A stretch of 53,839 nt of DNA from Pseudomonadota bacterium (GCA_023423275.1 JAFAFW010000021.1:1-53839); one strand, 5' to 3'. Positions 41,216 to 49,572 are shown, counted from the first letter of the stretch. A program made the numbers and translations. The notes: generated by a model from the sequence alone, not told the origin.

Positions 41216-42349
41216 TCAAGGCATGGGAGAATTGCCAGTTGCGTTTGGCGGGGCGGATCGAGATCCGCAGGGATTCGGAAAGGATACCCCAAGCGCTTTC
41301 CCCGTCAGAACGAGTTCGGCAATCACGTTGGCGGGTATAAGAATTCCATTTCGCTGCGCTATTTCGGTGAGCCGCACCTCATGTTCTCCAGGCATGAGGA
41401 TCTCATCGAAACCGGACGCCCTGACCTTGCCCTTCAGCATTTCGATCATCGTCTCCATGTCGCGGGTAAAGTCGTCGGGATCACGGAGTGCCGCGATATC
41501 GATCGCCATAAAAAAGTGGCCGATATTTTGCTCGTTACTGAAATCGCTGTAGAGGTTGCCGATCAGGCTGCCGAAGGCGGCGCCGGAGAGCACGCCGCAC
41601 AGCACATCCACGATGACGGCAAGGCCTGAACCTTTGGGACCGGCGAATGGGAGGACGACTCCGTTCGCGGCGGCCACCGAGTCGACGGTCGGTTGACCAT
41701 CACGATCGAGCGCCCACCCGGGTGGAATGGCTTCCCCGCGTTTTGACTTCTCGACGATCTTACCTCTCGCGACCACGGACGTCGCAATATCGAGTATGTA
41801 AGGTGGATACCTTCCTGCGGGCATTCCGAAGGCGATCGGGTTTGTTCCCACCGCGGGCTCGCTGCTTCCCCATACCGCCATGGACGGCGCGGTGTTAGTC
41901 GCGCTGATCCCTATGCACCCCGCCTCGATCGCTTTCAGGATGTAGTGGGAGCAGATGCCGTAGTGATTGCTGCGGCGCGCGACTGACATACCGACGCCGT
42001 GCGCCTTAGCGCGCAAGATGGCTTCGCGCATCGCGGCGAGCCCGACTACGGCGCCCGGCCCGTTGTCGCCATCGACCACCACGGCGGCTCCGGTTCCCCT
42101 CTCGGCCGAGATTACGGGTGCGGCGTTGACGATCCCTCGCTTCAGCCGTTCCGCATAGATGGGGACTCGTGTGACGCCGTGCGAGGCGATGCCCCGCAGG
42201 TCGGCGATGATCAGGTTCTCGGCGACCTCAGCAGCATGCACGGGGCTGAGGCCGGCGGCCATGAACACGGCCGTCGCGTAGGCATTGAGGTCTTCAACGG
42301 CAAATCGGGATGCCTCAGTGCCGGTCGTGGTAATTTCGGAGGCCGTCAT
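41216..42349 (-). CDS. Ldh-family (malate/L-lactate/sulfolactate-type) dehydrogenase
   Basis: 377 residues of the NAD(P)-dependent LDH2/MDH2 family, unrelated to classical LDH. Seen: AAEVAENLIIADLRGIASHG followed by VTRVPIYAERL, VDGDNGPGAVVGLAAMREAI, MSVARRSNHYGICSHYILKA, CIGISATNTAPSMAVWGSSE and GTNPIAFGMPAG. ATG 42349 is chosen because its A overlaps the TGA of the upstream oxidoreductase (TGATG), while the longer frame runs into that gene. Members oxidise 2-hydroxy acids such as malate, lactate, sulfolactate or ureidoglycolate. It is the last gene of the unit. Confidence 0.88.
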   Translation of the reverse strand: MTASEITTTGTEASRFAVEDLNAYATAVFMAAGLSPVHAAEVAENLIIADLRGIASHGVTRVPIYAERLKRGIVNAAPVISAERGTGAAVVVDGDNGPGAVVGLAAMREAILRAKAHGVGMSVARRSNHYGICSHYILKAIEAGCIGISATNTAPSMAVWGSSEPAVGTNPIAFGMPAGRYPPYILDIATSVVARGKIVEKSKRGEAIPPGWALDRDGQPTVDSVAAANGVVLPFAGPKGSGLAVIVDVLCGVLSGAAFGSLIGNLYSDFSNEQNIGHFFMAIDIAALRDPDDFTRDMETMIEMLKGKVRASGFDEILMPGEHEVRLTEIAQRNGILIPANVIAELVLTGKALGVSFPNPCGSRSAPPNATGNSPMP

Positions 42350-43251
42350 CAGGACACTCCCGAGAGCTGCTCGACCAGCAGCCCGAGCGCCGCGCTGTCC
42401 TTTCCCTCGTGTCCAGTATTGCAAAGAGCGGTCATCATCTCCGTGCCGAGCGCGGTCGCTGGCGCGAAGACACCAAGATCGCGCGCCGCTTCGAGCGCAA
42501 GCTTCATGTCCTTCAGCATCAAGGTACTGCGGAAACCCGGCTCAAGAGTGCCATCCAGAAAGCGCTTGGCATGGTTTTCCAATACGAAGCTTCTGGCGGA
42601 TCCGCCAAGCAGCGCCTCCCGGACCGCGAACGGGTCTATTCCGGCCTGCTTGGCCATCACGAGCGCTTCAACCACCCCCATCAGAGAAGACACGATGGCG
42701 AGCTGGTTGCAGGCCTTGCACAACTGGCCGGCACCGCTTGCTCCGATCCTGCGGATCGTCTTGCCGATCGCCTGAAAAACCGGCATTGCGCGATCGAATG
42801 CCGCCTCGTCTCCACCCACCATGCAGCTCAGAGTGCCGTCGATCGCGCCTTTGGGGCCGCCACTGACGGGAGCATCGAGGAAATGAACTTCGCCGCGCCG
42901 CAAACGCTCCGAGAACCCCTTCGTCGCTGCCGGGGCGATCGTGCTCGTGTCGATCACGATGGTCCCGGGACGCGCGCCGGCGGCAACACCGTCGGCGCCA
43001 AAGAGAACCTTCTCGACGTCGGGCGTATCGGGCAACGAGAGCACGATCACATTCGATCGAGCGGCAACTTCTCGTGGGCTGACGCCGGAAAATGCCCCCT
43101 CCGCTATCATCTCTTCGACAGCGCGCGGACTGCGATTATGCACGGTCAGGGGAAATCCAGTACGCAGGATATTGCGGGTCATGGCCTTTCCCATGACACC
43201 AAGGCCGATGAAGCCGACGGAAAGCGTCGACGCCTGCTGTTGCTGGCTCAC
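42349..43251 (-). CDS. 3-hydroxyisobutyrate dehydrogenase-family oxidoreductase
   Basis: 300 residues. The Rossmann start VGFIGLGVMGKAMTRNILRT (GxGxMG), FLDAPVSGGPKGAIDGTLSC, GASGAGQLCKACNQLAIVSS with the catalytic lysine, and LMLKDMKLALEAARDLGVFA define the beta-hydroxyacid dehydrogenase family (HIBADH, tartronate-semialdehyde reductase, GarR). It starts at GTG 43251 with AAGGAG upstream. It probably reduces a semialdehyde produced by the HpcH/HpaI aldolase of the same regulon. Confidence 0.9.
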   Translation of the reverse strand: MSQQQQASTLSVGFIGLGVMGKAMTRNILRTGFPLTVHNRSPRAVEEMIAEGAFSGVSPREVAARSNVIVLSLPDTPDVEKVLFGADGVAAGARPGTIVIDTSTIAPAATKGFSERLRRGEVHFLDAPVSGGPKGAIDGTLSCMVGGDEAAFDRAMPVFQAIGKTIRRIGASGAGQLCKACNQLAIVSSLMGVVEALVMAKQAGIDPFAVREALLGGSARSFVLENHAKRFLDGTLEPGFRSTLMLKDMKLALEAARDLGVFAPATALGTEMMTALCNTGHEGKDSAALGLLVEQLSGVS

Positions 43252-43396
43252 CTTGAAACTCCTTCCCGGTTGAGGGGACCGGCATCGACGTCAAACCGCT
43301 CGATCCAGTCCCCATCGACGGGACGCCGCAGTGTGCGAATTGCCCCGAATCAAATCGCTATGAAGCGTCAGAACTCAGCTCAGCCGAAGCGCCGGA

Positions 43397-44365
43397 TTAC
43401 TTCGTTTCCTCCAAGCCGGCGGCGATGCTTTTGAGAAGTTGCGACATCTCCTTCTTGAAGGTGTCGCCATTGAGATAGCCATCGCGCTCGGTCAGGGTCT
43501 TCATGTAATCCTGCCAAGGCTGGCTGCTCATCGCCTTGCGGAAGCAGTCGTGATGGAACTTCACGATGTCGGCGGACAGATTTTTCGGGCCCGCCCAGCC
43601 TTTCATATTTTCAACGAGTACATCGTAACCGAGCTCCCGTAGAGTAGGGACGTTAGGGTGGCCCGGATTCCGCTCGGTCGAGGCAACGCCGATGATCCGC
43701 AGGTTTCCGGCCTCGACCAGTCCGCGAATCTCCTCGGGCGCAGCAACCGTAAAATCGATCTGATCGGACAGCACCGCCTGGATTGCAGGAGCTCCGCCCT
43801 GATAGGGCACGTGCTTGAATCTCACACCGGCTTGGCGCGCCAGAAGAAGCGGCAGCGAATGTGCGAGACTACCAACGCCGGAGGACCCGTGCGCGATCTG
43901 GCCGGGTTTGGCCTTTGCCGCCTCGACCAGATCTTTCGGTGTCTTGTAGGCTGACTTAGCGTTCACGACCAGGAACTGACTGCCCACGTAAAGGCGGAGG
44001 ATCGGCGTGAAGTCGGTGAGCGGATCGTAAGGGGTTTTGCGATGAGCCGGCACCGAAGTGCTCTCGCTGCCGCCCCCCAGCAGTAACGTGTGCCCGTCCG
44101 GTTCGGCGTTCGCGACTTCCTGCGCTGCGATCGTCCCGGCCGCGCCGGGCTTGTTCACGATCACGAGTGGCGTCGGATAGCACTCCTGCGCCCCGGCTGC
44201 GATGGCGCGGGCATTGATGTCGCTTCCGCCGCCGGGGGCGAAGCCGACGACGAGCTGCACGGGCTTGGTCGGCTGCCATGCAACGGCTTCGCCTGAATTT
44301 GATCCAACCGATATTACGAATGCCCCGCAGAGCAAGGCTGACAGACCAATCTGCTTCGACCGCAT
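43397..44365 (-). CDS. tctC: TTT-family solute-binding protein (TctC/Bug)
   Basis: 322 residues. Signal peptide (RSKQIGLSALLCGAFVISVG) then WQPTKPVQLVVGFAPGGGSD followed by INARAIAA, the N-terminal landmark of Bug proteins. Others are IVNKPGAAGTIAAQEVANAE, GSSGVGSLAHSLPLLLARQA, HVPYQGGAPAIQAVLSDQID and NPGHPNVPTLRELGYDVLVE. AGGAAAC precedes ATG 44365. It delivers a carboxylate to TctAB, encoded on the opposite strand 1 kb away. Its promoter carries two copies of the shared TTGTTGACAA-like motif. Confidence 0.93.
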   Translation of the reverse strand: MRSKQIGLSALLCGAFVISVGSNSGEAVAWQPTKPVQLVVGFAPGGGSDINARAIAAGAQECYPTPLVIVNKPGAAGTIAAQEVANAEPDGHTLLLGGGSESTSVPAHRKTPYDPLTDFTPILRLYVGSQFLVVNAKSAYKTPKDLVEAAKAKPGQIAHGSSGVGSLAHSLPLLLARQAGVRFKHVPYQGGAPAIQAVLSDQIDFTVAAPEEIRGLVEAGNLRIIGVASTERNPGHPNVPTLRELGYDVLVENMKGWAGPKNLSADIVKFHHDCFRKAMSSQPWQDYMKTLTERDGYLNGDTFKKEMSQLLKSIAAGLEETK

Positions 44366-44414
44366 GTGTTTCCTCCCATGGATATTGTGCTTGTGTCGAG
44401 GCCGCAGTCCTGAT

Positions 44415-44426
44415 CTTGCCAACAAG
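44415..44426. promoter_or_regulatory. GntR operator candidate, copy 1b
   Basis: CTTGCCAACAAG is a 12-bp near-palindrome matching the shared motif (complement CTTGTTGGCAAG). It lies 33 bases, about three helical turns, from copy 1a and between that copy and the tctC start. Confidence 0.45.
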
Positions 44427-44446
44427 TGTGTCTGCATATCAAGTGA

Positions 44447-44460
44447 TATTGTTGACAATA
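44447..44460. promoter_or_regulatory. GntR operator candidate, copy 1a
   Basis: TATTGTTGACAATA is a perfect 14-bp palindrome (TATTGT TG ACAATA) between the tctC start and the gntR gene. It is the most symmetrical of the shared sites and defines the motif. Confidence 0.6.
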
Positions 44461-44527
44461 ATCGCGTGCCCGCTGCCCTCGTTTTGCAATAAGGGCGCCC
44501 GGCGCCGCAGCAGCCTCGCCTTAATCT

Positions 44528-45199
44528 TTACGAAAGGCGGTCACCCTGGCCGGCCAAGGTCTCCAGCATACGGGTCTTGCCATTGAGAACATGGCGCTCG
44601 AACGCCTGGCCGGCCTTCTCGGCGTTGCCGTCGATGATGGCGTCGAGAATCTTTCGATGCTCGGCATTCGAGGTGCGGAGCTGCGAGAGGCTGAAGGCTG
44701 CTTTTCGCAGAGACAGCTGAAGCTGATTGCGGACCAAGGTATCGAGTTCGATCAAACGCTGGTTGCCGGTGAACTCGAGAAGGCGATCGTGGAACTCGAG
44801 ATTCAAGCGGTAATAGGTCTGAACGTCTCTTTTGCTGATTTCCTTGTTCATGCGCTCGTAAAGAGCTTCGAGGGTGCGGATCTGTTCCTTGGTCGCCCGC
44901 GTGGCAACGAGACGTCCGGCAGTGCGCGCGAAGCCCGCGCGAATATCGTAGACGTCCAGCATTTCCTCGATCGAGACCTTGCGCACGATCGCTCCCTTAT
45001 TCGGAACGATACGCACCAGGCCGGCCTGCTCAAGCAGGCGGAGCACTTCCCTGACGGGCCCTCGACTGACGTTCAGCCGCGTTGCAAGGTCGAGTTCATT
45101 CAGCCGCTCGCCAGGAGCGAACTCTCCGGTGAGAATCATCTGTTCGATGGTGTCGCGCAGCTCGCCGACGCGTGAAACGATCTCTTCCGGGAGGGCCAT
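44528..45199 (-). CDS. GntR-family (FCD) regulator of the TTT regulon
   Basis: 223 residues. Winged helix IEQMILTGEFAPGERLNELD, LATRLNVSRGPVREVLRLLE, QAGLVRIVPNKGAIVRKVS; FCD domain with LNLEFHDRLLEFTGNQRLIE and SNAEHRKILDAIIDGNAEKA, which hold the metal/ligand histidines. It stands between tctC and the divergent tctBA operon. Paired TTG(T/C)(T/C)GACAA sites at the promoters of tctC, gntR/tctB and the aldolase gene make this protein the obvious candidate binder, including autoregulation. Confidence 0.9.
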   Translation of the reverse strand: MALPEEIVSRVGELRDTIEQMILTGEFAPGERLNELDLATRLNVSRGPVREVLRLLEQAGLVRIVPNKGAIVRKVSIEEMLDVYDIRAGFARTAGRLVATRATKEQIRTLEALYERMNKEISKRDVQTYYRLNLEFHDRLLEFTGNQRLIELDTLVRNQLQLSLRKAAFSLSQLRTSNAEHRKILDAIIDGNAEKAGQAFERHVLNGKTRMLETLAGQGDRLS

Positions 45200-45220
45200 T
45201 TGCTAGCAAAATATCTCTAG

Positions 45221-45251
45221 TTGTTGACAGCATCTCATCTGTTGCTGACAA
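45221..45251. promoter_or_regulatory. GntR operator candidates, copies 2a and 2b
   Basis: TTGTTGACAG (45221-45230) and TTGCTGACAA (45242-45251) lie in the divergent gntR/tctB promoter, exactly 21 bases apart, or two helical turns. That is the same spacing as at the aldolase promoter. Confidence 0.6.
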
Positions 45252-45404
45252 ATCTATCAGTGTCGTTCGGTGTCTTCAATGGCGTACGCGGGCGTGCGTA
45301 AGGTCGTCGCCTCACCATAATTGGCCGCAGAAGCCGAGCAAGTGGAGGAAAGTCATGGATCGCCCAGGCTGGGAGAGTTCCGGCACCAAACAGCGGGAGC
45401 GCTT

Positions 45405-45854
45405 ATGATTCGCATCAAAGCGCCTCGGGATTTTGCTGCCGGCTGTCTGTTCATCCTGATCGCCGCCTTCTTCCTCTGGTTCGGCCGCAATCTGTCGATG
45501 GGCAGCAGCAGCTTCATGGAGGCCGGCTACTTTCCGCGCCTCGTCAGCATCGTGCTCGTCATTCTCGGCCTGATGGTTATGGCCTCATCCTTGCGCTTTG
45601 AAGGCCCCGGCCTGACGCCGTGGGCCTGGCGTCCTCTTCTGGTGCTTTCAGGATCTGTTGCGGTGTTTGGCCTCCTCATTCCGCGCGGCGGTCTCGTGAT
45701 CACTACGCTCGTCGTGATCGCGATGGCGGCGACGACAGGGCGCCGACTCGGCTGGCGAGAATTCATCGGCTTGTCGGTCGCGCTCGTCGCACTCATGGTT
45801 GGCATTTTCCATTACGGCCTCAATCTGCCAGTTCCGGTGTGGCCCCGATGGTAG
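45405..45854 (+). CDS. tctB: TTT-family small permease (TctB)
   Basis: 149 residues with four hydrophobic helices (AAGCLFILIAAFFLWFGRNL, FPRLVSIVLVILGLMVMASS, RPLLVLSGSVAVFGLLIPRG, FIGLSVALVALMVGIFHYGL). The FMEAGYFPRLVSIVL block and size match TctB. ATG 45405 follows GCGGGAG. It overlaps tctA by seven bases and forms the small membrane subunit of the carboxylate transporter. Confidence 0.88.
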   Translation: MIRIKAPRDFAAGCLFILIAAFFLWFGRNLSMGSSSFMEAGYFPRLVSIVLVILGLMVMASSLRFEGPGLTPWAWRPLLVLSGSVAVFGLLIPRGGLVITTLVVIAMAATTGRRLGWREFIGLSVALVALMVGIFHYGLNLPVPVWPRW

Positions 45855-47356
45855 ACCTCGTCCAGCATCTCTCGCTCGGGTTTTCCGTTGCCCTCTCATT
45901 CGAGAACCTGGGCCTTGCGCTTCTTGGATGCGTCCTCGGCACGCTCATAGGCGTCCTGCCGGGGGTGGGACCGCTCGCAACCTTCGCGATGCTGCTGCCC
46001 ATCACCTACTATCTGCCGCCGACCGGCGCCCTGATCATGCTGGCAGGCGTCTACTATGGCGCCCAGTACGGCGGCTCGACCACAGCCATCCTGGTGAATA
46101 TCCCTGGAGAGGCGTCCTCCGTGGTGACTTGCCTCGATGGCCACCAGATGGCCCGTAAGGGCCGGGCGGGGGCGGCGCTTGCAACGGCAGCGCTCGCCTC
46201 CCTTTTTGCCGGGTGTGTCGTCACCCTGTTGATCGCACTTGCCGGTCCTCCGCTGGTGCAAGTCGCACTCATGTTTGGACCAGCCGAGTACGTCTCTATG
46301 ATATCGGTCGGTTTGATTTCCGCCGTGCTCCTGTCGCATGGTTCCATCACCAAATCGACGGCGATGATCCTTGTCGGCATCCTGATCGGCGTTATCGGGA
46401 CCGACATCAACACCGGGGATGTCCGTTACGATTTCGGCTTCTATGAACTCAGCCGAGGGATCGATTTCGTGCCTGTCGCCATGGGCCTATTCGCCCTTGC
46501 GGAGATTGTTTCGAACCTTGAATCCTCGGCTGGGCGTGGGCGGATCATCGCCGAGGTCAAGCGGTTATGGCCTTCCCGTGAAGACTTGCGCCTGAGCTGG
46601 AGGCCGACGCTGCGCGGTACGGCACTGGGCGCCGTTCTAGGGATCCTGCCGGGTGGTGGAGCAACCATCAGCTCGTTCGCCGCCTATAGCCTTGAGAAGA
46701 AAGTCTCCAAAACGCCGGAGCGGTTCGGTCACGGTGCGATCGAGGGTGTCGCCGGTCCGGAAGCGGCTAACAACGCCGGCGCTCAGGCGACGTTCATCCC
46801 GATGCTGACCCTCGGAATCCCGCCCAACGGCCTCATGGCTCTAATGATGGGTGCGATGATCACCCATGGGATCACGCCAGGGCCGCAGATCATGACGAAG
46901 CAGCCGGAGCTGTTCTGGGGCCTGATCGTATCGATGTGGATCGGCAACGTGATGCTCGTGATCCTCAATCTGCCGCTCATCGGCATCTGGGTCCGGCTGT
47001 TGCGGATCCAGTACGCGTATCTCTTTCCGGCGATCCTGCTGCTCTGCGCGATGGGAACCTACAGCGTCAGTTCAAGCTCTCTCGACGTTTATCTCATGGT
47101 ACTTTTTGGCCTGCTCGGATACCTGTTCCGCAAGCTCGACTGCCCGGCGGCCCCCCTTCTGCTGGGCCTTGTGCTAGGCCCTCAGCTTGAAGAGCAGCTG
47201 CGGCGCGCGCTCCTTCTCTCGGATGGCGACTGGTGGGTCTTCGTTGAGCGCCCGATCAGCCTTGGCTTCCTTCTCGCCGGAGTCGCGCTCTTCCTGATGA
47301 TCGCCCTGCCTGCCATCCGCAAGACGCGTGAAGTGGCCTTCCAAGAAGAGGATTAA
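45848..47356 (+). CDS. tctA: TTT-family large permease (TctA)
   Basis: 502 residues and about 12 membrane helices. Typical TctA stretches: GCVLGTLIGVLPGVGPLATF, ALIMLAGVYYGAQYGGSTTA, ILVNIPGEASSVVTCLDGHQ, LGAVLGILPGGGATISSFAA, GVAGPEAANNAGAQATFIPM and LTLGIPPNGLMALMMGAM. ATG 45848 overlaps the end of tctB; the longer frame from 45620 lies in tctB. It is the transport channel for the ligand brought by TctC, driven by a cation gradient. Confidence 0.94.
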   Translation: MVDLVQHLSLGFSVALSFENLGLALLGCVLGTLIGVLPGVGPLATFAMLLPITYYLPPTGALIMLAGVYYGAQYGGSTTAILVNIPGEASSVVTCLDGHQMARKGRAGAALATAALASLFAGCVVTLLIALAGPPLVQVALMFGPAEYVSMISVGLISAVLLSHGSITKSTAMILVGILIGVIGTDINTGDVRYDFGFYELSRGIDFVPVAMGLFALAEIVSNLESSAGRGRIIAEVKRLWPSREDLRLSWRPTLRGTALGAVLGILPGGGATISSFAAYSLEKKVSKTPERFGHGAIEGVAGPEAANNAGAQATFIPMLTLGIPPNGLMALMMGAMITHGITPGPQIMTKQPELFWGLIVSMWIGNVMLVILNLPLIGIWVRLLRIQYAYLFPAILLLCAMGTYSVSSSSLDVYLMVLFGLLGYLFRKLDCPAAPLLLGLVLGPQLEEQLRRALLLSDGDWWVFVERPISLGFLLAGVALFLMIALPAIRKTREVAFQEED

Positions 47357-47417
47357 GGCCCGTTCGGGATAAGTGGCATTGGGAATTTCTCGCTGATCTG
47401 GTCCGCCACAACCGTCA

Positions 47418-47435
47418 TTCCCGCGGAGGCGGGAA
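47418..47435. repeat. Short palindromic repeat TTCCCGC / GCGGGAA
   Basis: A 7-bp stem with a 4-base loop in the context GTCATTCCCGCGGAGGCGGG, a common form of intergenic palindrome in Rhizobiales and other Proteobacteria. It lies 62 bases after the tctA stop and may also help end transcription. Confidence 0.5.
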
Positions 47436-47599
47436 CGCAATACACGTCTCAACGAAGATGCGGATCATCTGCACGGGTGCCACTCTTGCTGGCACACCCT
47501 TCACAGCGCGGTGACCTGGAAGTCCACCTCCGTGGGCATGACGGAGAGTCGAGGCATGGTCCTGCACGAAAAACGCCGGAGCAGTAGTTTGCGCATTTT

Positions 47600-47711
47600 G
47601 TCATCCCGGCATTTATTGCCGGGATCCACGGAACCTCAGGACACTGCGCTCGCGGTTGGCTGTATCCCGGTGATCCCGGCCTGCGCCGGGACAGGCGAGC
47701 ACCGGGATGAC
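47600..47711. repeat. Composite palindromic intergenic repeat (REP/MITE-like)
   Basis: The 112-base unit is bounded by inverted repeats GTCATCCCGG / CCGGGATGAC. Inside are a hairpin with 9-bp arms ATCCCGGCA / TGCCGGGAT (47603-47625) and a nested pair, ATCCCGGT / ACCGGGAT (47664-47708) around TCCCGGC / GCCGGGA (47674-47691). This is the structure of the multi-copy CCGGG-type repeats of alphaproteobacterial genomes. The remaining bases between tctA and the aldolase gene contain no gene. Confidence 0.65.
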
Positions 47712-47740
47712 AATTGGTACTAACTGCTAAAGTCGGAATA

Positions 47741-48544
47741 CTAATCGTCCGTCGACAACGGAATCGAAGCGAGAAAGTCCATACGCGTCTTCGCGCCCTG
47801 CATCATGAAGGCGAGGTCGACGCCGCCCTGCAGGAATCGCGCGCCCATCCCGACATATCGGGCCATTAGCGCGTGATCATAGACGCCGGCCATTCCCGGC
47901 GTGCGACCATATTTCTTGCAGGCGGCAATCATTCGCTCGTAGGCTTGAACGATCCTGTCGTGTCCAAGCTGTCCCGTGATGCCGAGATCGGCGCACAGGT
48001 CGTTGGTTCCGATATAAAGGACATCCACGCCGTCGACCGCGGCGATGGCTTCCAGATTTTCGATCGCAAGCCCGGACTCGAGCATGAGGACAATGATGAT
48101 ATTGTCGTTCAGCAGTTCAACCAGCTCCGAGGGCGGATAGTTCGCCGCCGCAAAAGAGAGCTGCGGCAGGCCGCCGGTGAGTGAGCGCTTACCCAGCGGC
48201 GGAAATTTGCACTGCTCGACAACCTGCCTCGCCATCTCGGCCGTCTCGACGTGAGGCACGATGATACCCTGTGCGCCCGTGTCCAGGAGTCGGGTCGCCT
48301 GCCAATGTTCCGGGCCTGGCACGCGGACGATCGGCGTAACGCCCCAGGCCAGAGCGGCAACGCTGATCTGGGCCGCCATGTCGAGGTTCATCGAGTTGTG
48401 CTCAAGGTCGATCTTGAGCCAGTCGAAACCGCATGCCTTGGCGATCGGGGCGATATCGGTCGTCCGTGCCTGTCGCAGGCTGAATCCGACCGAGAGCTCG
48501 CCGCGTGCGAGCTTTTCCTTTGCCACGTTTGGAACGAGTGTCAT
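47741..48544 (-). CDS. HpcH/HpaI-family class II aldolase
   Basis: 267 residues: LARGELSVGFSLRQARTTDI, CGFDWLKIDLEHNSMNLDMA, PIVRVPGPEHWQATRLLDTG, AQGIIVPHVETAEMARQVVE, IVLMLESGLAIENLEAIAAV and DVLYIGTNDLCADLGITGQL show the metal-binding Glu/Asp and the substrate arginine of the family. These enzymes cleave 2-keto-3-deoxy acids or 4-hydroxy-2-oxo acids to pyruvate and an aldehyde. ATG 48544 is preferred to GTG 48595 because a -35/-10 pair overlaps the longer N-terminus. Its promoter shares the paired operator motif with the TTT genes, so it probably works on the imported acid. Confidence 0.9.
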   Translation of the reverse strand: MTLVPNVAKEKLARGELSVGFSLRQARTTDIAPIAKACGFDWLKIDLEHNSMNLDMAAQISVAALAWGVTPIVRVPGPEHWQATRLLDTGAQGIIVPHVETAEMARQVVEQCKFPPLGKRSLTGGLPQLSFAAANYPPSELVELLNDNIIIVLMLESGLAIENLEAIAAVDGVDVLYIGTNDLCADLGITGQLGHDRIVQAYERMIAACKKYGRTPGMAGVYDHALMARYVGMGARFLQGGVDLAFMMQGAKTRMDFLASIPLSTDD

Positions 48545-48580
48545 GAATCCCCGCAAGACGCGTTTCAGGGCAACCCGCGC

Positions 48581-48609
48581 ATACTTGAGGGCCACCTTTA
48601 GATTGTCAA
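48581..48609 (-). promoter_or_regulatory. Sigma-70-type promoter of the aldolase gene
   Basis: TTGACA (48609-48604) and AAGTAT (48586-48581) are separated by 17 bases on the minus strand. Transcription would begin near 48573, upstream of ATG 48544. The -35 box is inside operator copy 3a. Confidence 0.5.
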
Positions 48610-48633
48610 CAAGATCCCAGATATTGCCGACAA
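48603..48633. promoter_or_regulatory. GntR operator candidates, copies 3a and 3b
   Basis: TTGTCAACAA (48603-48612; complement TTGTTGACAA) and TTGCCGACAA (48624-48633) are 21 bases apart, as in the gntR/tctB promoter. A bound regulator would cover the -35 box of the aldolase promoter. Confidence 0.6.
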
Positions 48634-48662
48634 AGCATTCCGCTCAGACCCTCAATTTTTCT

Positions 48663-48791
48663 AATGAGGACTATGCCGGCGAAGGCGCGCCGATCAGGAT
48701 CGTTTATCTCGAGGGCCGAGCGCCGCACCGCAAGGTCCGTGCCCTCATCGAGTTTGCGACGGAAGATATCCGCCGAGCCAGTGAGCTTTGA
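48663..48791 (+). pseudogene. LysR-type regulator, C-terminal scrap
   Basis: About 42 codons ending at TGA 48789-48791 read GEGAPIRIVYLEGRAPHRKV, then RALIEFATEDIRRASEL. The VYxxGRxxPxKVRAxIDF pattern is the usual end of LysR effector domains. No upstream part is present. Between it and the next fragment, 48792-49043, I see no gene. Confidence 0.5.
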
Positions 48792-49043
48792 CGTAAGGCG
48801 GCATGAAGCCCGCAACCTTCGCCGGCAGTCAGCTTTCGTCAGTTGTCGTGTTGCCGCTCCGTTTCATCCGATCGGTGGACGTCTGTACGACCGATCCACC
48901 ACGCGCCCGCTTCTAAGTATGCGCGGCTGAAACCATCGCTGGCGCATATGCCTCTTGCACGCTCGTGTCATCGACATCTCGCTATGATGATCATGCGCCG
49001 AAAGGCGTCAAGCTGTGAGCTGAAGCTCGTGAGCATTTTTGCA

Positions 49044-49425
49044 TTCGGCGCTGAGAACCATGCGCGTTTTGTCGAGCGCTTCAACGTTTACGGACAGGAA
49101 TTCTATGGCATGACGGAGATTGGTGGCGGTACCTATGTACCCGCTCACCGGCTCGGCGAAATGACGGGTTCAGGCAGTTGCGGCGTGCCGGCACCTTATC
49201 GGGAAGTGATATTTGCCGACGATGACGGAAATCCAGTGCCGCCCGGACAGGCAGGCGAGTTATGTGTCCGCGGCTGCGGACTCCTGCAGGGATACTACAA
49301 GAACCCGGAGGCAACGGCCGACGCCTTTTGCGGCGACTGGTTCCGCACCGGCGATCTCGCGCGCGTCGATGGACGCGGCTTCTACTACATCATCGGTCGC
49401 AACTCGCCTGCCTCGAATATAGCCA
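49044..49425 (+). pseudogene. Acyl-CoA ligase (AMP-binding family) internal fragment
   Basis: The frame reads NVYGQEFYGMTEIGGGTYVP (A5 motif YGMTE), SGSCGVPAPYREVIFADDDG, NPVPPGQAGELCVRGCGLLQ, GYYKNPEATADAFCGDWFRT and GDLARVDGRGFYYIIGR (A7 motif GDLxxxD, then A8 GR). The adenylate-forming N-terminal two thirds, including the P-loop, and the C-terminal lid with the catalytic lysine are missing. It is therefore a remnant of a carboxylate-CoA ligase, perhaps once part of the neighbouring catabolic set. Confidence 0.75.
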
Positions 49426-49572
49426 ATCGTAGTAGATGGCTGCGTTGCCGTTTTTCCGGTGTTCTGCAGGAATACCCCAGAGGGCTCGGGCTCGTTTGCG
49501 TTTGTGGTGGTGCGATGGCAGAATAACGTGCCGAAATCTACGGCATCTCGCTGAAGGCACATCTGCAATGCC

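Noticed and set aside
41087..41629. A plus-strand frame opposite the end of the Ldh-type gene
   Set aside because: It mirrors the Ldh-type coding sequence and has no motif of its own; the 40992-41215 interval also shows no gene.
42409..43434. A 341-codon plus-strand frame opposite the HIBADH-type gene
   Set aside because: No recognisable motif; the minus-strand gene is clear and coupled to its neighbour.
47418..47711. A CRISPR array
   Set aside because: The repeated blocks are inverted and irregularly spaced, with no constant direct repeats or spacers and no cas genes.
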